20,258 nt of DNA from Bacteroidota bacterium (GTDB taxonomy: Bacteria > Bacteroidota > Bacteroidia > Bacteroidales > JADFUO01): assembly GCA_030614305.1 (NCBI GenBank), contig JAUWKH010000006.1, positions 1 to 20,258 on the forward strand, read 5' to 3'. This document shows, one piece after another, positions 1 to 7,350 of this stretch; within the stretch, counting starts at the first letter, position 1, and each line of letters begins with the position of its first letter. The position numbers and the translations under genes are program-made. Under the pieces are notes generated by a model, which did no database searches, was not told where the DNA came from, and saw only the letters and a list, made by a program, of their open reading frames with translations.

Positions 1-2907
1 GCCGGTTCCACCAAATTTACGACTCGTTGTGCCGTCAGCTTGTTGAAAAGCCTCAAAAATTGCCTGAAATTTTTCTTTCGGCAGGCCAATTCCAGTATCG
101 GATACAGCTAAAGCAACTGTATTTTCATATTTTAAACCACTTATTGAAAGATTAGTACTCTTTTTTGGACGAAATATTTTTAATGAAACACTCCCGTTAG
201 ATGTAAATTTAATTGCATTTGAAAAAAGATTTTTAATAATCTGGTTTACTCTCTGGATATCCGAATTAATATATTTCGGAACATCTTTGCTGATTTTAAT
301 ATCCAACTTCAATCCTTTTTCGCCTGTAAGCGGCAAAAATGTTTTGTCAATATAATCTTTTAATTCATCAAAATATAATCTTTCAATATGAAGCTCTAAT
401 TTACCGGATTCAACTTTTGAAAGGTCCAGAATATCATTTATCAGGGAAAGAAGGTCGAAACCTGATGAATTAATTGTTCTTGCATATTCAGTTTCTTTTT
501 TATTCAGATGCTCCTTTTTATTTTCTGAAAGCAATTGCGAAAGAACTAAAATACTGTTTAACGGAGTCCTTAATTCATGTGACATATTTGCCATAAATTC
601 AGACTTATATCTACTTGCAAGTTCAAGGGCTTTGGCTTTTTGTTCAATTTCCACCTGTGCTCTTTCCAATTCTTCATTTTTCTTACGAATATCGTCTCTC
701 TGAATTTCCAGATCGTTGGTTCTTGCTTCCAGTTCTTCATTTATCACCCGCAATTCTTCCTGTTGCGACTGCAAATTCTCTTCTGACAATTTTAATGCTT
801 TTGTTTGTTCTTCAAGCTCTTCATTAGCTTGCCTGAGTTCCTCCTGCTGAACTATAAGTTCATTTGCCTGTTCCTGAGTTTGTGCAAGCAATTTTTCAAC
901 CTGTGCATGCGATTGAGTTGTATTTATTGCAATAGCAATACTTTCAAGGCATTTATTTAAAAATAATTGTTGTAATTCGGTAAATTGATTAATTGAACCT
1001 ATCTGAATAACTCCAATCAACTTATCTTCAAAGATTATGGGAGCAATAATAAAATACTTAGGTATTATTTTGTTAACTCCATAATTTAATTCTGGTACAT
1101 TTTTCTCAACATTTGAAAATAATATCTTGTTTTTTTCTTTTGCAACCTGACCAATCAAACCTTCACCGAATTTAAGTTTTTCAAATTTATTTTTTGTATC
1201 CTTAAAAGCATAACTTGACGATAAATTCAGATATTTTTTATCTTCAGCTAAATAAAGCAATCCGAGTTGAGCTTCAAGTTGTTTAACAAGAAAAGTAATT
1301 ACATCATTTGTTAACTTATTAATATCTTTCTGACCGCTTAATTTTCCATCCAGAATATTTAATCCTGTTTTCAGCCAATCCTGCTCTCTAATTTCTTTTG
1401 AAGTTTCGCGAAGTGTTTTAGTCATTTCATAAAGTGATACACCTAAAGTATCTTTATCACTTCTGGGAACAATATTGGCTGAATAATCGCCTTTAGCTAT
1501 TTTGTTTGATTGCTTAACAACATCTTTAAAACTTTCAACCATCTGGTTCATTGATTTTCCCAAAACATCATTTTTACTTCTTATTTCTACAGCTTTACTG
1601 TAATCACCTATAGCAGCCGACTGGCTGACATCTGCATAAGACCTTAATGATGTAACCAATCTGTTAAAGGTATCCACCATTTCACCTACTTCATTTCTTG
1701 ATGCCCTGATTTTTTTTATTACAAGTTCACCAATAGCCACTTGTTTTGCCCATGCTGAAAGTTTTTTTATAGGACTAACAAAACGATTGGTTACTAATAT
1801 TGAGATAAATGACACAATAATTACTGTAATAATAAATGCAATTTTTGCAATATCTGATAATTGCTTGGAATATGCAAAAGCTTCATCATGTTCGATTTCT
1901 TCTAACAAAGCCCAGTTAACTCCAATATCCTGTAAATATTCAAGATTACGGTAAAGACCAAGTACATTTTTACCTCTGATGTTTGTATAGGTTGTTACTT
2001 CTTCTTTACCAAGCTCTTTGTTTAACAGATATTGTTTATCATCTTTATGTGTAATATAATCATGCCAGGTTAAAACTTTTTTATTTTCAACTTTATCTCT
2101 TATGATAATTGAACTACTGTCAAATCTGTTAGCTGACCTGAACAGGAGATCTTTTCCAACCAAATATGCTTCGCCCGTTTCTCCAACTACATTTTTATCT
2201 GTAATAATTTTATTTATCCCGTCAATATTAATTTGAACTGCTAATATTCCCAGTTTGTTTCCATTATTGTCAACTATTAAATGTCCTAAAAAACCTGAAA
2301 CATCGTTATTTGAAGGTTCATAAAATTCGAGGTCAGAAAAAAGAGTGTTTCCGGTTTCAAGTATTTTTTTACATGTGCTGCTAAAAAGTGTGTTAGCATA
2401 TTTCCCATTAAATAAATTTGTCCCCAGTTCATCTTGCTTTTTCAGAGAAAACAAAATATTACCATCAACATCAATATAGAATATATCAGAATACCCTTGC
2501 TTTTCGGCTATTTTGAATAATTCTGCAGTTTTTTCGTCTGTAGAATTATTCCATGTTTCGGTATTAACAAATTCTTTTAATTCTAAATTACTTTTATCAT
2601 AATTTTTTTTCAGATTGTTAAGAAACTCAATATTTGACCTGGTACCTGACTGAAGTTCCAAAAAGCTAACAATATCCTGAAAATAATTGTTAATAAATTC
2701 AAGCCGGAGTTGTGAGGTTGTACTAATGGCTCTCTCGGCAATAACAGTTAATCCTAAGTATGTATTTAAATAATTAATAAAACTAACCGTTGCAAGCGGA
2801 ACAAAAGAAATTACCAAAAACCAGATTAATAATGATTTCCCAATACCGACATAAAAGAGGGATCTCATAAATTTTCTGAACTTATCATATAAGCTTTCGT
2901 TGTTCAT
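1..2907 (-). CDS. Membrane sensor histidine kinase (3' end outside window)
   Basis: This gene starts at the ATG read leftwards from 2907 and stays open for 969 codons to the window edge, so its C-terminus is missing. Visible order: membrane segment about residues 23-44, extracytoplasmic Cache-like sensor region about 45-350, second membrane segment about 353-373, three HAMP-like units about 374-505 (GEL/GDY turns at 393, 434 and 473), a GAF domain about 515-660, a long Glu/Gln-rich coiled coil about 665-765, HisKA with MSHELRTPLN (phospho-accepting His777), and a HATPase domain with N box (NLFSNAIKFT), G1 box (DTGIGL) and the start of the G2 box (GGTG) at the edge. It should autophosphorylate at the inner membrane in response to an unknown signal. 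Receiver or Hpt domains may follow beyond the edge, as in related long kinases. The Cache assignment rests on layout and is less sure than the kinase core. It lies 5 bases after the hybrid regulator gene and is probably co-transcribed with it. Confidence 0.93.
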   Translation of the reverse strand, partial: MNNESLYDKFRKFMRSLFYVGIGKSLLIWFLVISFVPLATVSFINYLNTYLGLTVIAERAISTTSQLRLEFINNYFQDIVSFLELQSGTRSNIEFLNNLKKNYDKSNLELKEFVNTETWNNSTDEKTAELFKIAEKQGYSDIFYIDVDGNILFSLKKQDELGTNLFNGKYANTLFSSTCKKILETGNTLFSDLEFYEPSNNDVSGFLGHLIVDNNGNKLGILAVQINIDGINKIITDKNVVGETGEAYLVGKDLLFRSANRFDSSSIIIRDKVENKKVLTWHDYITHKDDKQYLLNKELGKEEVTTYTNIRGKNVLGLYRNLEYLQDIGVNWALLEEIEHDEAFAYSKQLSDIAKIAFIITVIIVSFISILVTNRFVSPIKKLSAWAKQVAIGELVIKKIRASRNEVGEMVDTFNRLVTSLRSYADVSQSAAIGDYSKAVEIRSKNDVLGKSMNQMVESFKDVVKQSNKIAKGDYSANIVPRSDKDTLGVSLYEMTKTLRETSKEIREQDWLKTGLNILDGKLSGQKDINKLTNDVITFLVKQLEAQLGLLYLAEDKKYLNLSSSYAFKDTKNKFEKLKFGEGLIGQVAKEKNKILFSNVEKNVPELNYGVNKIIPKYFIIAPIIFEDKLIGVIQIGSINQFTELQQLFLNKCLESIAIAINTTQSHAQVEKLLAQTQEQANELIVQQEELRQANEELEEQTKALKLSEENLQSQQEELRVINEELEARTNDLEIQRDDIRKKNEELERAQVEIEQKAKALELASRYKSEFMANMSHELRTPLNSILVLSQLLSENKKEHLNKKETEYARTINSSGFDLLSLINDILDLSKVESGKLELHIERLYFDELKDYIDKTFLPLTGEKGLKLDIKISKDVPKYINSDIQRVNQIIKNLFSNAIKFTSNGSVSLKIFRPKKSTNLSISGLKYENTVALAVSDTGIGLPKEKFQAIFEAFQQADGTTSRKFGGTG

Positions 2908-2912
2908 TTTTT

Positions 2913-4961
2913 TTATTTTTTAATAGCATATTTTTCAATTGTCTCGTAAAGTTCGGTGGGATTTACCGGTTTTGTAATATAATAATCCATCCCTGAATCG
3001 AGGCATCTTTCTTTATCTCCTTTCATAGCAAGAGCTGTCATTGCTACAATAGGAGTATGGTTTTTTTTCTTTTTTTCAAATTTCCTGATAAGGCGTGTGG
3101 CATCAAGTCCGTCCATTTCAGGCATTTGTACGTCCATAAAAATTAGATCATATTGTTTTTCTTTTGCCATTTCAAATGCTTCTTTCCCGTTTTCAGCAGT
3201 TGAAACATTATAACCTTTCTTTTTCAATAATTGAACCATTATTTTTTGGTTTATTATTTGGTCTTCAGCTATTAAAATGGAAATAATATTGTTCTTTCCT
3301 TTTGATTCGACTTTTTTATAAAATTTTGTTTTTGATTCAGATGTATCGTATGCTTTTTTATCAAGTATCTTCAAAAGCATCATTTTTAATTCTTTCTGTT
3401 GTACTGGTTTGGAAATAGAATTATCTATTAAAAATTGTTCTTCTTCTTTTTTATCAAATGAATATTGATAAGGTTTCATAATGACGATTTCGGGAAGGAA
3501 CTCTTTGGGCAGTTCCTTCTTAATTTCATTCGCAACGTCGGTTCCTTTTTTCAAAGGCATAAAATAATCAATAAGCGCAATATTGAATTTTTTTCCCTTT
3601 TGAGCAGCATTTTTTAAAACATCAATTGCTTCTTTGCAGTTTGAGATTGTAACCGAATTAATATTCCAGTAATTTAATAACCGGAAAATCACCTTGCTGT
3701 TTTCTGCTTTATCATCAATAATTAAGATATTAATATCCTCAGGTGATTGTTCAAGTTGAAGCTTCCATGGCTCATCTTTTTGTTCTCCAATTTTAAGAGT
3801 AAGAGTAAATAAAAATTTACTGCCTTTATCCAAAGTGCTTTCAATCAGGATTTCACCTCCCATCATTTCAACAAGCTTTTTTGATATTGAAAGCCCCAAA
3901 CCCGTGCCTCCATGAGTTCTTGTTGTAGAATCATCTGCTTGACTGTATAATTTAAATAGATTTTCAATTTTATCTTCTGCAATACCTATTCCTGTATCAA
4001 TAACTAAAAATTTAATTTTTGCAATACCATCTCTAATTTCCATAAGTTCCACTTGAATTCCGACCAAACCTTCATCAGTAAATTTAACAGCATTACTCAA
4101 CAAGTTGATCAGTATTTGGCGAATCCTTAATGGGTCGCCGATCAGTATGTCTGGCATTTCCGGAGAGATATCGCAAACAAATTCTAATTTTTCCTGAAAA
4201 ATTTTAACTGATAGCAAACGAATAATCTTTTCAATCAGATCGCGTATACTAAACTCTATTACTTCCAGTTCTAATTTTTCCGCTTCAATTTTTGAAATAT
4301 CCAGAATTTCATTAATAATGTCAAGTAACGATTCGCCTGATTGTTTAATATCTTTAAGCCTTTCAGTTTGTATTTCAGAACTCTGCTCATCCATTAAAGC
4401 TAAATCTGCCATTCCTATAATACCATTTAACGGTGTCCTGATTTCATGGCTCATATTTGCCAGAAACGAACTTTTTGCAATGGTAGCCTCTTCCGCAACT
4501 TTTTTTGCATTATTTAATTCATCAATAGTATTTTTTAATTTTCTTGTTGTTAATTCAAGAGTATGTTTTTGCTTGAAAAATTCAATATATGCCTTGATTT
4601 TGCTTTGTAATATTTCCAGATCAAGGGGTTTGTAAAGATAATCAACAGCTCCTGTTTTGTATCCCCTGAAAACATGTTCCCTTTGCTTACTGATTGCTGT
4701 AACAAATATTATTGGAATATGCTTTGTTCTTTCATTGCTTCGCATGATTTCTGCTGTTTCAAAACCGTCCATTTCAGGCATTTGAACATCAAGCAAAACC
4801 ATAGCAAAATCATATTCCAGCATTAGACTTAATGCTTGGTTTCCAGAGTGGGCTTTAACTATATTTAATTCCGGACTCTCTATAATACCTTCAAGTGTAA
4901 CAAGGTTTTCCTCTCGGTCATCTACAATTAAAATATTAAATTTGTCATTATCATTCATCAT
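2913..4961 (-). CDS. Soluble hybrid histidine kinase / response regulator (REC-HisKA-HATPase-REC-REC)
   Basis: This complete 682-residue protein has no membrane segment, so it should act in the cytoplasm. An N-terminal receiver (residues about 8-125, acidic pair Asp14-Asp15, phospho-acceptor Asp58 in [11 protein letters not shown]) is followed by a short coiled coil, HisKA with [11 protein letters not shown] (His172), a complete HATPase domain (N box [10 protein letters not shown] near 290, DTGIGI from 322, GGTGLGLS near 355), a second receiver (Asp465) and a third receiver (Asp610 in [11 protein letters not shown]). The second receiver looks degenerate: the usual switch Thr/Ser region reads [10 protein letters not shown]. 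No DNA-binding output domain is present, so it probably passes phosphate to another protein. It is the first gene of a leftward pair, and the sensor kinase starts 5 bases downstream. The start could be Met1 or Met2, which are adjacent. The input and output partners are unknown; a phosphorelay with the neighbouring kinase is inferred from position. Confidence 0.95.
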   Translation of the reverse strand: MMNDNDKFNILIVDDREENLVTLEGIIESPELNIVKAHSGNQALSLMLEYDFAMVLLDVQMPEMDGFETAEIMRSNERTKHIPIIFVTAISKQREHVFRGYKTGAVDYLYKPLDLEILQSKIKAYIEFFKQKHTLELTTRKLKNTIDELNNAKKVAEEATIAKSSFLANMSHEIRTPLNGIIGMADLALMDEQSSEIQTERLKDIKQSGESLLDIINEILDISKIEAEKLELEVIEFSIRDLIEKIIRLLSVKIFQEKLEFVCDISPEMPDILIGDPLRIRQILINLLSNAVKFTDEGLVGIQVELMEIRDGIAKIKFLVIDTGIGIAEDKIENLFKLYSQADDSTTRTHGGTGLGLSISKKLVEMMGGEILIESTLDKGSKFLFTLTLKIGEQKDEPWKLQLEQSPEDINILIIDDKAENSKVIFRLLNYWNINSVTISNCKEAIDVLKNAAQKGKKFNIALIDYFMPLKKGTDVANEIKKELPKEFLPEIVIMKPYQYSFDKKEEEQFLIDNSISKPVQQKELKMMLLKILDKKAYDTSESKTKFYKKVESKGKNNIISILIAEDQIINQKIMVQLLKKKGYNVSTAENGKEAFEMAKEKQYDLIFMDVQMPEMDGLDATRLIRKFEKKKKNHTPIVAMTALAMKGDKERCLDSGMDYYITKPVNPTELYETIEKYAIKK

Positions 4962-5025
4962 ATTGTGATTTAGTGATTTGATTTTTTTAAGAAAAATACC
5001 AAATTAATAAAATTTATATAAATAG

Positions 5026-5033
5026 CAAAAATA
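5026..5033 (-). promoter_or_regulatory. Possible -7 element for the kinase pair
   Basis: Read on the minus strand this is TATTTTTG, a match to the Bacteroidota -7 consensus TAnnTTTG, placed 64 bases before the start at 4961. No TTG lies at the expected -33 distance, so support is weak. It is the only such match in the upstream gap in that direction. Confidence 0.35.
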
Positions 5034-5106
5034 CTGAAATTTTTAAAAAATATAAATTTATTTTTTCTTCTCTAAAACTACCGAAAAAAATATTACTGAT
5101 AAATCT

Positions 5107-5136
5107 TTGTTATTTTACAATAATTTTATAATTTTG
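5107..5136 (+). promoter_or_regulatory. Promoter of rpsU (TTG-N19-TAATTTTG)
   Basis: TTG at 5107-5109 and TAATTTTG at 5129-5136 are separated by 19 bases, matching the Bacteroidota housekeeping sigma pattern (-33 TTG, -7 TAnnTTTG). Transcription would start near 5143, giving a leader of about 40 bases before the rpsU ATG. Confidence 0.7.
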
Positions 5137-5181
5137 CACTCCCAAAAATTATTAATTTTTATTAAAAGAAAAGAGAATAAC

Positions 5182-5376
5182 ATGATTATCATACCTGTAA
5201 AAGAAGGTGAAAACATTGACAGGGTTTTAAAAAAGTACAAAAGAAAATTTGAAAAAACCGGTGTTGTAAAAGAATTGCGTGAAAGGCAAAAATTCACAAA
5301 ACCATCTATTAAAAAAAGAGAGCAAAAGTTAAAAGCTATTTATATTAATACCCTGAAACTACAAGACTTAGCTTAA
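5182..5376 (+). CDS. rpsU: Small ribosomal subunit protein bS21
   Basis: This 64-residue, strongly basic protein begins MIIIPVKEGENID and matches bS21 across its length, including the KKYKRKFEKTG stretch and a Lys/Arg-rich tail. It binds the 30S platform near the 3' end of 16S rRNA. In Bacteroidota it is known to help hide the anti-Shine-Dalgarno sequence (with bS6 and bS18), which explains why Shine-Dalgarno sites are rare in this phylum. I start it at 5182. The reading frame is open back to 5107, but that extension encodes no bS21-like sequence and would overlap the promoter. The bases before the ATG are A-rich with only a weak GAG element, so a strong autoregulatory Shine-Dalgarno site, reported for rpsU in some relatives, is not evident here. 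It has its own promoter, and xerC follows after 95 bases. Confidence 0.95.
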   Translation: MIIIPVKEGENIDRVLKKYKRKFEKTGVVKELRERQKFTKPSIKKREQKLKAIYINTLKLQDLA

Positions 5377-5414
5377 ACTTTATCATTTTTTCTAATCTTT
5401 TTTAGTAAAATATT

Positions 5415-5444
5415 TTGTTTTAAAGTATTTTTTTTGTATATTTG
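5415..5444 (+). promoter_or_regulatory. Promoter of xerC-hpf (TTG-N19-TATATTTG)
   Basis: TTG at 5415-5417 and TATATTTG at 5437-5444 have a 19-base spacer, an exact fit to the Bacteroidota pattern. The predicted start near 5450 leaves a leader of about 20 bases before xerC. I see no hairpin terminator between rpsU and this site, so read-through from rpsU is also possible. Confidence 0.68.
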
Positions 5445-5471
5445 AAACTGAAAATTTCTTCCTGATTTTTT

Positions 5472-6359
5472 ATGACAATAGAAAGATACATTCAATATAT
5501 ACAGTACGAGAAAAGATATTCAAAGCATACTATAATAGCTTATACAAATGATTTAGACCAGTTTTTTTCATATATTTCAGAGCAGTACGAAATAACCGAT
5601 ATAAAAAATATTAATTATTCAATAGTTCGGTCCTGGTTGGTTAATTTAATGGAAAATTCAATTTCAACAAGAACAATTAACCGCAAATTATCCACACTGA
5701 AATCCTTTTTCAAATTTCTTATCCGTGAAGGTGAAATCAGTGAAAATCCAATGCGTAAAATAATTCCTCCAAAATCTTCAAAACGATTACCTGTTTTTAT
5801 TGAACTGGAAAAAATTAATTTTTTATTTGATGAAATTGATTTTGGAGAAGGTTTTAATGCTATCAGAGACAAAACGATACTTGAATTATTTTATGCTACT
5901 GGAATGCGATTATCGGAATTGGCAAATTTAAAAGAAACTGATTTTAATTTCAGTTATAACACCGTCAAAATTTTAGGAAAAAGAAATAAAGAAAGAATTA
6001 TTACGTTTAGTAATAAGCTAAAAGTATTACTTAATGAATACTTAACTGAAAAAAATAATAAATTTAATCTGGAAGAGTCAGATAAATTTCTTTTTGTAAC
6101 CGAAAAAGGAAAGAAAATTTATAACAAACTTATTTACCGAATAGTGAAATCTTACCTTAGTAAAATCACAACACTTAATAAAAGAAGCCCTCATGTGTTG
6201 CGTCATACTTTTGCCACACATATGTTAAATAATGGCGCTGATCTGAATACTATCAAAGAATTACTCGGACACAGTAATCTTTCAGCAACACAAATATATA
6301 CACATAACACAATTGACAAATTAAAATCTATATATAAACAAGCTCATCCAAGGGCATAA
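5472..6359 (+). CDS. xerC: Tyrosine recombinase XerC
   Basis: This 295-residue site-specific recombinase has the normal XerC/XerD length. The N-terminal SAM-like core-binding domain spans about residues 1-90 (YIQYEKRYSKHTIIAY; TINRKLSTLKSFFKFL). The catalytic domain follows, with Arg146 (ATGMRLSELANL), a probable catalytic Lys170 (ILGKRNKER), His241 and Arg244 (PHVLRHTFATHM), His267 (LLGHSNLS) and the nucleophile Tyr276 (QIYTH). All catalytic residues are present. Such enzymes resolve chromosome dimers at dif near the replication terminus, usually with a partner recombinase. The position between rpsU and hpf, with no integrase-type extra domains, att-like repeats or cargo genes, points to the housekeeping enzyme and not a phage or transposon integrase. 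XerC and XerD cannot be firmly told apart from this sequence alone. The start follows a TTTTTT tract without a Shine-Dalgarno site. Confidence 0.93.
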   Translation: MTIERYIQYIQYEKRYSKHTIIAYTNDLDQFFSYISEQYEITDIKNINYSIVRSWLVNLMENSISTRTINRKLSTLKSFFKFLIREGEISENPMRKIIPPKSSKRLPVFIELEKINFLFDEIDFGEGFNAIRDKTILELFYATGMRLSELANLKETDFNFSYNTVKILGKRNKERIITFSNKLKVLLNEYLTEKNNKFNLEESDKFLFVTEKGKKIYNKLIYRIVKSYLSKITTLNKRSPHVLRHTFATHMLNNGADLNTIKELLGHSNLSATQIYTHNTIDKLKSIYKQAHPRA

Positions 6360-6363
6360 AAAT

Positions 6364-6373
6364 AAGGAGATGA
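6364..6373 (+). promoter_or_regulatory. Strong Shine-Dalgarno site before hpf
   Basis: AAGGAGATGA differs at one base from the perfect complement of the 16S 3' end (AAGGAGGTGA). The AGGAG core ends 7 bases before the hpf ATG at 6377, the best spacing. It is the only strong Shine-Dalgarno site I see before any gene here, and it fixes the hpf start. Confidence 0.8.
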
Positions 6374-6376
6374 ATT

Positions 6377-6673
6377 ATGAAAGTTAACATCAATTCAGTA
6401 CATTTTAAAACTGATAAAAAATTAGATTCATTCATTAAAGAAAAGCTTGAAAAATTAGCTAACATTTATAATGGCGTAATTGGAAGTGATGTTATATTAA
6501 AACTTTCAAATAACGGCGGTCATGAGAATAAAATTGCCGAAATCAGATTAAAAATAAAGGGATATGATCTTTTTGCAAAAAAACAAAGCAAATCTTTTGA
6601 AGAAGCCATTGATATAACTGTTGAAGCACTTCGCAGACAACTAAAAAAACATAAGGAAAAAATAAGAAACTAA
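6377..6673 (+). CDS. hpf: Ribosome hibernation-promoting factor, short HPF/RaiA family
   Basis: This 98-residue protein has the beta-alpha-beta-beta-beta-alpha pattern of the HPF/RaiA family: an N-terminal strand (KVNINSVHFKTD), a helix (KLDSFIKEKLEKLANIY), central strands (DVILKLSN; IAEIRLKIKGYDLFAKK) and a C-terminal basic helix (FEEAIDITVEALRRQLKKHKEK). It lacks the extra dimerisation domain of long HPF, so it belongs to the short form. It binds the decoding and A/P-site region of idle 30S subunits and silences or stores ribosomes in starvation. It lies 17 bases after xerC and probably shares its promoter. A strong Shine-Dalgarno site precedes the start, unlike every other gene in the window. 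A strong hairpin terminator follows 69 bases after the stop codon. Confidence 0.92.
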   Translation: MKVNINSVHFKTDKKLDSFIKEKLEKLANIYNGVIGSDVILKLSNNGGHENKIAEIRLKIKGYDLFAKKQSKSFEEAIDITVEALRRQLKKHKEKIRN

Positions 6674-6711
6674 AAAATATAAAACATTTATTCAGAAAAC
6701 TAAAAAAAACT

Positions 6712-6742
6712 TTGTATATTAATTTAATAATTTATATTTTTG
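6712..6742 (+). promoter_or_regulatory. Promoter of the tRNA-tuf operon (TTG-N20-TATTTTTG)
   Basis: TTG at 6712-6714 and TATTTTTG at 6735-6742 have a 20-base spacer. The predicted start, about 6748-6750, falls inside the terminator hairpin that begins at 6743, so the new transcript would lack the left arm of that hairpin. This is the only full match ahead of the tRNA cluster. Confidence 0.62.
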
Positions 6743-6770
6743 CAGACCTTTTTAAAAAGGTCTGTTTTTT
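6743..6770 (+). terminator. Intrinsic terminator after hpf
   Basis: Two perfect 11-base arms (CAGACCTTTTT at 6743-6753 and AAAAAGGTCTG at 6754-6764) are followed directly by six T. The A/T centre would open as a loop, leaving a stem with a GC-containing base. This ends the xerC-hpf transcript. Because the arms are symmetrical it could also work in the opposite direction, although the T-tract favours plus-strand use. Confidence 0.85.
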
Positions 6771-6884
6771 ATTTAATGAACAAGGGTTATTTAGCTTATG
6801 CCGAGGTGATTAGCTTTCTGGAATATGTTTTCTGGAAAGAATTTTAAATTTTAATAATTTAACAATTATCGACATATATAATAT

Positions 6885-6958
6885 GCCGATGTAGCTCAGT
6901 TGGTCAGAGCAGCTGATTTGTAATCAGCCGGTCGGCGGTTCGAATCCGTCCATCGGCT
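6885..6958 (+). tRNA. tRNA-Thr(TGT)
   Basis: The acceptor stem GCCGATG/CATCGGC pairs fully, with discriminator base T6958. The D arm (GTAGCTCAGTTGGTCAGAGC), an anticodon stem GCTGA/TCAGC with loop TTTGTAA giving anticodon TGT (reads ACA), and a T arm with TTCGAAT are all present. No 3' CCA is encoded. It is the first tRNA of the cluster; the 114 bases between the terminator and this gene hold no other feature I can support. Confidence 0.96.
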
Positions 6959-6999
6959 CTAAGTTCCTTGAAATTTTATTGCAATCATAAATTAAATTC

Positions 7000-7081
7000 G
7001 GGGAGATTCCAGAGCGGTTAAATGGGGCAGACTGTAAATCTGTTGGCGAAGCCTTCGGAGGTTCGAATCCTCCTCTCCCCA
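7000..7081 (+). tRNA. tRNA-Tyr(GTA)
   Basis: This is a class II tRNA of 82 bases with the acceptor stem GGGGAGA/TCTCCCC and discriminator A7081. The anticodon stem CAGA/TCTG encloses loop CTGTAAA, anticodon GTA. The long variable arm (GGCGAAGCCTTC region) is typical of bacterial tRNA-Tyr. The full CCA end is not encoded. Confidence 0.96.
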
Positions 7082-7129
7082 CAGATAATTTTCAATTTAC
7101 GATATAATAATATGATCGTAAATTATTAA

Positions 7130-7202
7130 GCGGAAATAGCTCATTTGGTAGAGCGACAGCCTTCCAAGCTGTAGGTGGCCGGTTCGAGCCCGGTTTTCCG
7201 CT
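7130..7202 (+). tRNA. tRNA-Gly(TCC)
   Basis: The acceptor stem GCGGAAA/TTTCCGC pairs fully, with discriminator T7202. The anticodon stem CAGC/GCTG carries loop CTTCCAA, anticodon TCC (reads GGA and GGG). The T loop is TTCGAGC. CCA is not encoded. Confidence 0.96.
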
Positions 7203-7216
7203 CAAAAATTATTTAA

Positions 7217-7288
<72 letters not shown>

Positions 7289-7350
7289 CAAATAAATAAC
7301 TGAATTATTTTTATATATTTTGTAATCAATTTAACTAAATATTTTTTAAT

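Noticed and set aside
615..827. A 70-codon plus-strand frame opposite the sensor kinase.
   Set aside because: It mirrors the repetitive Glu/Gln-rich coiled-coil codons on the other strand, and its composition is an artefact of that.
5107..5181. An upstream in-frame extension of rpsU.
   Set aside because: It overlaps the -33/-7 promoter match, has no bS21-like sequence, and would make the protein longer than the family. The ATG at 5182 fits.
5472..6359. The tyrosine recombinase as the integrase of a mobile element.
   Set aside because: There are no att-like repeats, cargo genes or disrupted tRNA nearby, and it lies between housekeeping genes with a normal XerC layout.
6776..6847. A 23-codon open frame (MNKGYLAYAEVISF...) between the terminator and tRNA-Thr.
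   Set aside because: It is short, matches no family I recognise, and lies in the leader of a stable-RNA operon. Chance is the simplest explanation, although conservation in relatives would change that.
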